A stretch of DNA of 10,903 bases from Clostridia bacterium. Lineage in GTDB: Bacteria; Bacillota_A; Clostridia; Oscillospirales; Acutalibacteraceae. The notes below the pieces were generated by a model, which saw only the letters and a program-made list of their open reading frames with translations, was not told where the DNA came from and made no database searches. The stretch lies in assembly GCA_017549665.1 (NCBI GenBank), contig JAFYUD010000122.1, positions 1-10,903 of the forward strand, given 5' to 3'. Positions 7,278-10,903 of this stretch are shown here, one piece after another; position 1 is the first letter of the stretch, and every line of letters begins with the position of its first letter. A program made the translations under genes and the position numbers.

Positions 7278-7312
7278 AGTCAGAGAATTCTTTCTGTCAG
7301 GATTACATATTT

Positions 7313-7341
7313 ATTTTAATATGCTGACATGAAAATGTCAA
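7313..7341 (-). promoter_or_regulatory. Sigma-A promoter of the hyd maturation operon
   Basis: On the minus strand a perfect TTGACA (7336-7341), a 17-base spacer and TAAAAT (7313-7318). The predicted start near 7306 gives a leader of about 119 bases before ATG 7187, long enough to hold the attenuator described separately. Confidence 0.8.
7325..7340. promoter_or_regulatory. Palindromic candidate operator over the hyd -35 box
   Basis: TGACAT-GAAA-ATGTCA (plus strand) is a perfect 6-bp inverted repeat with a 4-base centre. It covers most of the hyd -35 hexamer and the upstream part of the spacer, where a bound repressor would block polymerase. The layout, equally read as TGACA-N6-TGTCA, resembles operators of the Crp/Fnr family, but the regulator is not identifiable from the window. 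Confidence 0.5.
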
Positions 7342-7381
7342 TACTTCGTTATATATTTCTTTGTGTATCGTTTTTTCGTTG

Positions 7382-7409
7382 TTGACATTTTTATATTTTT
7401 TGTTATTAT
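7382..7409 (+). promoter_or_regulatory. Putative promoter of the transglutaminase-dockerin gene
   Basis: A perfect TTGACA (7382-7387) with TATTAT (7404-7409) at 16 bases; an overlapping TATAGA (7407-7412) at 19 bases is the alternative. The region between them is nearly pure T and A. It diverges from the hyd promoter, the two -35 boxes being 40 bases apart. Confidence 0.6.
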
Positions 7410-7424
7410 AGAATTAAGATTGAC

Positions 7425-7430
7425 AGGAGG
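7425..7430 (+). promoter_or_regulatory. Ribosome binding site that decides the start at 7438
   Basis: AGGAGG lies seven bases before ATG 7438, and a good signal peptide begins there. An in-frame upstream ATG at 7363 lies before the predicted promoter and has no ribosome site, so it is not used. Confidence 0.88.
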
Positions 7431-7437
7431 TCTTTTT

Positions 7438-10053
7438 ATGAACGGCAATAAAAAATTTCTCAGACTTGTTTTGGCGTTTGTTTTTCTGTTCAGTACATTA
7501 TCTTCACTTCTGACATTTTCTGCATCTGCAGCAAATGCAGTGCTTGTGTCTGAGCCTGAAAAGCTCTATGATGCTCAGGCGGATTATATTCAGACGCTTG
7601 AAGCTGTAACTGATGTTGATGCGCTGGAGGATTATCTTTCTGAACAGCTGGTGAAGTATCCTGAAACCATCAGTATTTTATCTTTCGGACTTCCCGCAAC
7701 ACAGCAGTATCTCAATGCTGTTACAGATCTTGTCAGAAATGACATTGTTGAAGCTTTCCACGTAAACGGTTTCTGGTCAAGTGTTCAGGGGGATAAGCTT
7801 GCAACCCTTACAGTTACTTATAATATGACGGAAAATGATTACAAGAGCAGATATTCCGAATGTATATCAGCAGCAGCTGTGATTCTTAACGGAGTAAAGG
7901 GTAACAGCAGCCTTACCGATGTGCAGAAAGCATTGCTGATTCATGACAGACTTGCACTGCATTGTGAATACGATTATCAGAATTATCTTAACGGTACGAT
8001 TCCCGATGACAGCTACACAATGTACGGTGCGCTGGCAAACGGTACGGCAGTATGTCAGGGATATTCAGAAGCTTACCTGTATCTTCTTGAACAGGTCGGA
8101 ATCGAAAGCTATCTTTGCAGCTCTGATGCACTCAATCATGCATGGAATATCGTTGAAATAGGCGGAAAAGCTTATCATGTTGACGTTACATGGGATGACC
8201 CCGTATGGGATAAAACAGGCCATGTGCTTCATGAAAATTTCCTTGTTTCAAATGACGGGATATATGCATCAGGTCATACTGCATCTGATTATGAAAGACC
8301 TGCAACAGATAAGAAATATGATGGTTATTTCTGGACAGAGTCCGATTCTGCATTCCAGCTTTTGAATAATGAAATTTATTATGTTGATAATGATTCAAAT
8401 ACAATCTGCAGATACAGTGACAGGTCAGTTGTTCACAATATTGATACAATGTGGTTTGTCAGCATGAATTCATACTATCCGTCAGGTTATATCTGTCTTG
8501 ACAGTGATGGTACAGACCTTTTATATAATACTGCAGATGCGGTTTATAAGTATGATCTGAACACCGGCACAGCAACAGAAATATGGCGTCCGAAAATGCC
8601 TTCAGGCGGATATTTCAGTATTTACGGCTTCAGATTCGCAGACGGATATTTTATCTGTGATATAAATAACGATGCAAATTTTGACGGAAATACAAAGAAG
8701 AATTATCAGCAGACGAAGTTTTACAAGCATATAGAAACGGATGATTCCGTAAATTCAGTTGTAATCAGTGCACACCCGTCAAAAACTGTCTATTATATCG
8801 GTGACAAGCTTGATACATCAGGTCTTGAGCTTTCTGTCCACAGAAACAATGGTATTACAGAAATTGTGAAAGACGGATTCGAGCTTCAGGGCTTCAATTC
8901 AAAAACTGCAGGTAAAAAAACCGTAACTGTTTTTTACGAGGACTTTTCCGATACATTTGAAATCGAAGTAAAAACTCCTTCAATTGAAATCGGTGAAGAG
9001 AAAATAACTGTTGACAAAATGGCAATTCATATTTTTGAATACAGTACAGAGCCTGCCGGCTGTGAGATTACATGGACTTCATCCGACCCGCTGATTGTCA
9101 GAGTATCTGCCCCCGGCAAGATAACTTCAAATGTACTTGCAGGGTCAGCAGTAATAAGTGCTTCATTCGTATACAACGGTATTACATATTCCGATACATG
9201 TGAGGTTTCGGTTGCATGTGCTCATTTCGGTCGGAGAGATACATTCGAAGCTGTGCCGTCAACATGTGTGACACACGGACACGAAAAATATATTGTCTGC
9301 CTTGTCTGTGACAGCATCATCGTCGGCTCGGATGCACCTCTGCCTCTTGCTGAGCACAACTATGTGCAGAATCCAGATGAAAAATATATGATAACTGCGG
9401 CAACATGTATTTCGGCAGGAGAGTACTATGAATCATGCAGCGTCTGCGGAAAAACCGGTGAAAACACATTTACCGGATCAGCATTTGATTCTGAAAATCA
9501 TGTTCATACAGAAATTCTTGAACCGATAGAGCCTTGTGCTGATAAGGACGGCCTTACTCAGGGTGAAAAATGCACCGACTGCGGTGTTGTTATAAAAGAA
9601 CAGCAGGTTATTCCTGCCGGTACTTCTCATTCGTTTGTAGAAGTGGAGGTTGCTCCTACATGTACTCAGCAGGGATATACAATTCTTAAATGTACACTGT
9701 GTCTTCATACCGAATTCGCAGATTATACTGATGCGAAAGGTCATTCATTCGGTGAATGGCAGCTTGTAAAGGCTCCTGATGAGAATAATGACGGACTTGA
9801 AGAGCGCAGCTGTACAGCGTGCGGTGAAACAGAAAGCCGTTCAGTTCCGAAGGTTGAAAAGCTTAAAGGTGATGTTAATTCTGACGGTAAAATCACAGCG
9901 GCTGATGCAAGACTTGCACTCAGACTTTCTGCGGGTCTTGAAACCATTGATAAGCTGAAGGTTGAAATATCTGTTATTGATTATAATGGTGACGGCAAAA
10001 TCACAGCAGCTGATGCAAGAAAAATCCTGCGCAAAGCAGCAGGTCTTGAATAA
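7438..10053 (+). CDS. Secreted transglutaminase-like protein with Ig-like, Cys-rich and dockerin domains
   Basis: The protein has 871 residues. The signal peptide covers about 1-31 (basic GNKKF, hydrophobic core, SASA cleavage region). A helical N-terminal part leads into a transglutaminase-like domain with catalytic C206 in GTAVCQGYSEA, H234 in LNHAWN and D249 in YHVDVTWDDP, the usual order of this cysteine-protease-like fold. A region of uncharacterised, possibly repeat-propeller character spans about 290-430. Two Ig-like domains follow, Big_3-like (about 440-512) and Big_2-like (515-592), then a Cys-rich section (593-800) and a type I dockerin (808-871). The dockerin suggests attachment to a cohesin scaffold at the cell surface; the first domain may hydrolyse or crosslink peptides. 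The substrate is unknown. It has its own promoter and terminator, so it is monocistronic. Its codons are more AT-ending than those of the other two exported proteins here. Confidence 0.93.
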   Translation: MNGNKKFLRLVLAFVFLFSTLSSLLTFSASAANAVLVSEPEKLYDAQADYIQTLEAVTDVDALEDYLSEQLVKYPETISILSFGLPATQQYLNAVTDLVRNDIVEAFHVNGFWSSVQGDKLATLTVTYNMTENDYKSRYSECISAAAVILNGVKGNSSLTDVQKALLIHDRLALHCEYDYQNYLNGTIPDDSYTMYGALANGTAVCQGYSEAYLYLLEQVGIESYLCSSDALNHAWNIVEIGGKAYHVDVTWDDPVWDKTGHVLHENFLVSNDGIYASGHTASDYERPATDKKYDGYFWTESDSAFQLLNNEIYYVDNDSNTICRYSDRSVVHNIDTMWFVSMNSYYPSGYICLDSDGTDLLYNTADAVYKYDLNTGTATEIWRPKMPSGGYFSIYGFRFADGYFICDINNDANFDGNTKKNYQQTKFYKHIETDDSVNSVVISAHPSKTVYYIGDKLDTSGLELSVHRNNGITEIVKDGFELQGFNSKTAGKKTVTVFYEDFSDTFEIEVKTPSIEIGEEKITVDKMAIHIFEYSTEPAGCEITWTSSDPLIVRVSAPGKITSNVLAGSAVISASFVYNGITYSDTCEVSVACAHFGRRDTFEAVPSTCVTHGHEKYIVCLVCDSIIVGSDAPLPLAEHNYVQNPDEKYMITAATCISAGEYYESCSVCGKTGENTFTGSAFDSENHVHTEILEPIEPCADKDGLTQGEKCTDCGVVIKEQQVIPAGTSHSFVEVEVAPTCTQQGYTILKCTLCLHTEFADYTDAKGHSFGEWQLVKAPDENNDGLEERSCTACGETESRSVPKVEKLKGDVNSDGKITAADARLALRLSAGLETIDKLKVEISVIDYNGDGKITAADARKILRKAAGLE
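9214..9837 (+). repeat. Cys-rich modules (residues 593-800 of the dockerin protein)
   Basis: The pattern TC or PC, 9-11 residues, then CxxC recurs: C610 with C621/C624, C657 with C667/C670, C700 with C712/C715, C742 with C752/C755, plus a lone C792/C795. His-containing links (AEHNY, NHVH, SHSF, GHSF) separate the units, about 43-47 residues apart. DNA identity between copies is low, so this is an old protein repeat. Zinc binding by three Cys and a His is a plausible inference. Confidence 0.75.
9883..10020 (+). repeat. Duplicated dockerin calcium-binding repeat
   Basis: A 30-base segment at 9883-9912 recurs at 9991-10020 with only two third-position differences. Each encodes DGKITAADAR within the loops DVNSDGKITAAD (from D812) and DYNGDGKITAAD (from D848). 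The Asp/Asn spacing fits the F-hand calcium loops of type I dockerins. The near identity of the two copies gives the domain the two-fold symmetry associated with dual binding modes. Confidence 0.9.
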
Positions 10054-10056
10054 AAC

Positions 10057-10089
10057 AAAAATGAGTCTGTCACTGACAGGCTCATTTTT
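10057..10089 (+). terminator. Intrinsic terminator of the transglutaminase-dockerin gene
   Basis: AAAAATGAG (10057-10065) pairs with CTCATTTTT (10081-10089), with an inner CTGTC/GACAG stem around ACT and a T-G wobble between. The stem starts three bases after the stop codon and the Ts lie in its 3' arm. Confidence 0.85.
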
Positions 10090-10125
10090 ATGTTTACAAA
10101 TATTTCAAATATTGCGGGTTTGCTA

Positions 10126-10154
10126 TTGCATTTTATTTAATAAGATGGTATAAT
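10126..10154 (+). promoter_or_regulatory. Strong promoter of the ceramidase-like gene, extended -10
   Basis: TTGCAT (10126-10131), a 17-base spacer and TATAAT (10149-10154) preceded by TGG, which makes an extended -10 element. The predicted start near 10161 leaves a leader of about 37 bases. Confidence 0.8.
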
Positions 10155-10197
10155 CTTTCTGCAAACTATTATAAAAAATGATTGGTAGTGATTTTTT

Positions 10198-10903
10198 ATG
10201 AAAAAAATGACAAAAGCAATCGTAGCAGTAGTTATGAGTGCAGTTATGCTCTTCACTGCAGCTACAGGTGCAGCTGCTGCGTCACTTACAGAGGAATCAA
10301 CAGATTCTTTTGCAATGGCAACTGTTGCACAGGCAATCACAACAGGTCTCAATAAGGCTGCTACAGCTCTTCTTGACCACATTTCAGGTGTTCTTCCCGC
10401 AACTGTAAAGGTTCAGGGACCCGAAGCTTTCGCTGATTACGCAGATGATAATTTCTTTGCAGGTACAGAGGAATTCATCGATGAAGCTGCTGAAGGTGCT
10501 CAGTGGAGCCTTGGTTATGCAGCAAAGTCAATCCTTCCCGTAGACTTCGCTACAGGCAAGTACTACAAGGGCGGTTATGACATCAACCTCCAGCTTTCAG
10601 AGTGTATCGACGACCTTAAGGTAAGAGTTGTTGCTCTTGACGACGGCAGCGGCAGAGGCATTACAGTATTTGCTGTTGTTGACTGTCTCGGTCTTGCTAA
10701 CGATGATGTAAAGAACATCAGAGCTGCAGTTACAGCTGCACTTCCCGATGTTGACTTCACAAGCATCAACGTTTCTGCAACACACGTACACAGCGGTATC
10801 GATACTCAGGGTATCTACACAGACACATTCGGTCATGTAATCCAGAATCTTATTTCTGCTATCATGGGTAAGGATGATCTTTGTGATCCCGTTGATACAG
10901 ACC
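10198..10903 (+). CDS. Secreted neutral/alkaline ceramidase-family protein (3' end beyond window)
   Basis: This is an open frame of 235 complete codons cut by the right edge. The signal peptide covers about 1-28 (KKMTK, hydrophobic core, Ala-rich end at TGAAAA). The segment WSLGYAAKSILP (about 103-114) and the later YYKGGYDI sit where neutral ceramidases have their N-terminal glycine-rich strand. VFAVVDCLGL (about 158-167) and SATHVHSG (193-200; H196, H198) match the family's signature, in which the His of THTHSG ligates the catalytic zinc. Family members split ceramide into sphingosine and fatty acid, but many bacterial members annotated this way have other or unknown amide or ester substrates, so the activity is not certain. 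The ribosome site is weak (GGTAGTG about eight bases before the ATG). Codon choice (ATC, GAC, AAG) suggests high expression. Confidence 0.82.
   Translation, partial: MKKMTKAIVAVVMSAVMLFTAATGAAAASLTEESTDSFAMATVAQAITTGLNKAATALLDHISGVLPATVKVQGPEAFADYADDNFFAGTEEFIDEAAEGAQWSLGYAAKSILPVDFATGKYYKGGYDINLQLSECIDDLKVRVVALDDGSGRGITVFAVVDCLGLANDDVKNIRAAVTAALPDVDFTSINVSATHVHSGIDTQGIYTDTFGHVIQNLISAIMGKDDLCDPVDTD

Noticed and set aside
7363..7437. N-terminal extension of the transglutaminase-dockerin protein from ATG 7363
   Set aside because: It starts upstream of the predicted promoter, has no ribosome site, and would put 25 residues in front of a clear signal peptide; AGGAGG supports ATG 7438.
10137..10836. 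Minus-strand frames at the right end (10137-10382, 10575-10836)
   Set aside because: They are antisense to the ceramidase-like gene, lack ribosome sites and have repetitive Ala/Val/Ser composition expected from its reverse frames.

Overview
The window looks like a stretch of chromosome from a strictly anaerobic, moderately AT-rich gut Clostridia, most like Ruminococcus and relatives (Oscillospiraceae). The reasons are a complete set of [FeFe]-hydrogenase maturation genes, a secreted protein ending in a type I dockerin, strong AGGAGG-type ribosome sites, consensus sigma-A promoters, and no mobile element, rRNA or tRNA. The organism assignment is inference; no marker gene is present.

Layout. 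(1) 1-1371, minus: 5' part of a secreted purple-acid-phosphatase-like metallophosphoesterase; its C-terminus lies beyond the left edge. (2) 1372-1496: back-to-back divergent promoters. (3) 1497-3171, plus: a two-gene unit, an aldo/keto reductase carrying a C-terminal 2x[4Fe-4S] ferredoxin domain, then a small membrane protein with an N-terminal zinc ribbon and a Q/N/Y-rich repeat, closed by a bidirectional terminator. (4) 7187-3204, minus: a tightly packed operon in the order TM1266-type regulator, hydE, hydG, hydF, the three enzymes that build the H-cluster 2Fe subcluster. The hydrogenase structural gene itself is not here. (5) 7200-7437: intergenic control region with divergent promoters, a perfect palindrome over the hyd -35 box, and a transcription attenuator in the hyd leader. 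(6) 7438-10053, plus: a large secreted protein with a transglutaminase-like Cys-His-Asp domain, two Ig-like domains, a run of Cys-rich modules and a dockerin, followed by a terminator. (7) 10198-10903, plus: 5' part of a secreted protein of the neutral ceramidase family, cut by the right edge.

How it fits together. The middle is a metabolic module: HydE and HydG make the low-molecular-weight precursors and diatomic ligands, HydF is the GTPase scaffold that carries the assembled 2Fe unit, and the TM1266-type protein probably senses or controls the process. The outer genes (phosphatase-like, transglutaminase-dockerin, ceramidase-like) all carry export signals and form a surface or secreted set with no obvious link to hydrogenase.

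The most interesting structure is the hyd operon leader. On the minus strand a strong hairpin plus seven Us sits directly against the ribosome site of the first gene, and an upstream leader segment can pair with the 5' arm of that hairpin in a competing, extended antiterminator. This is a candidate undescribed cis-regulatory RNA controlling hydrogenase maturation.
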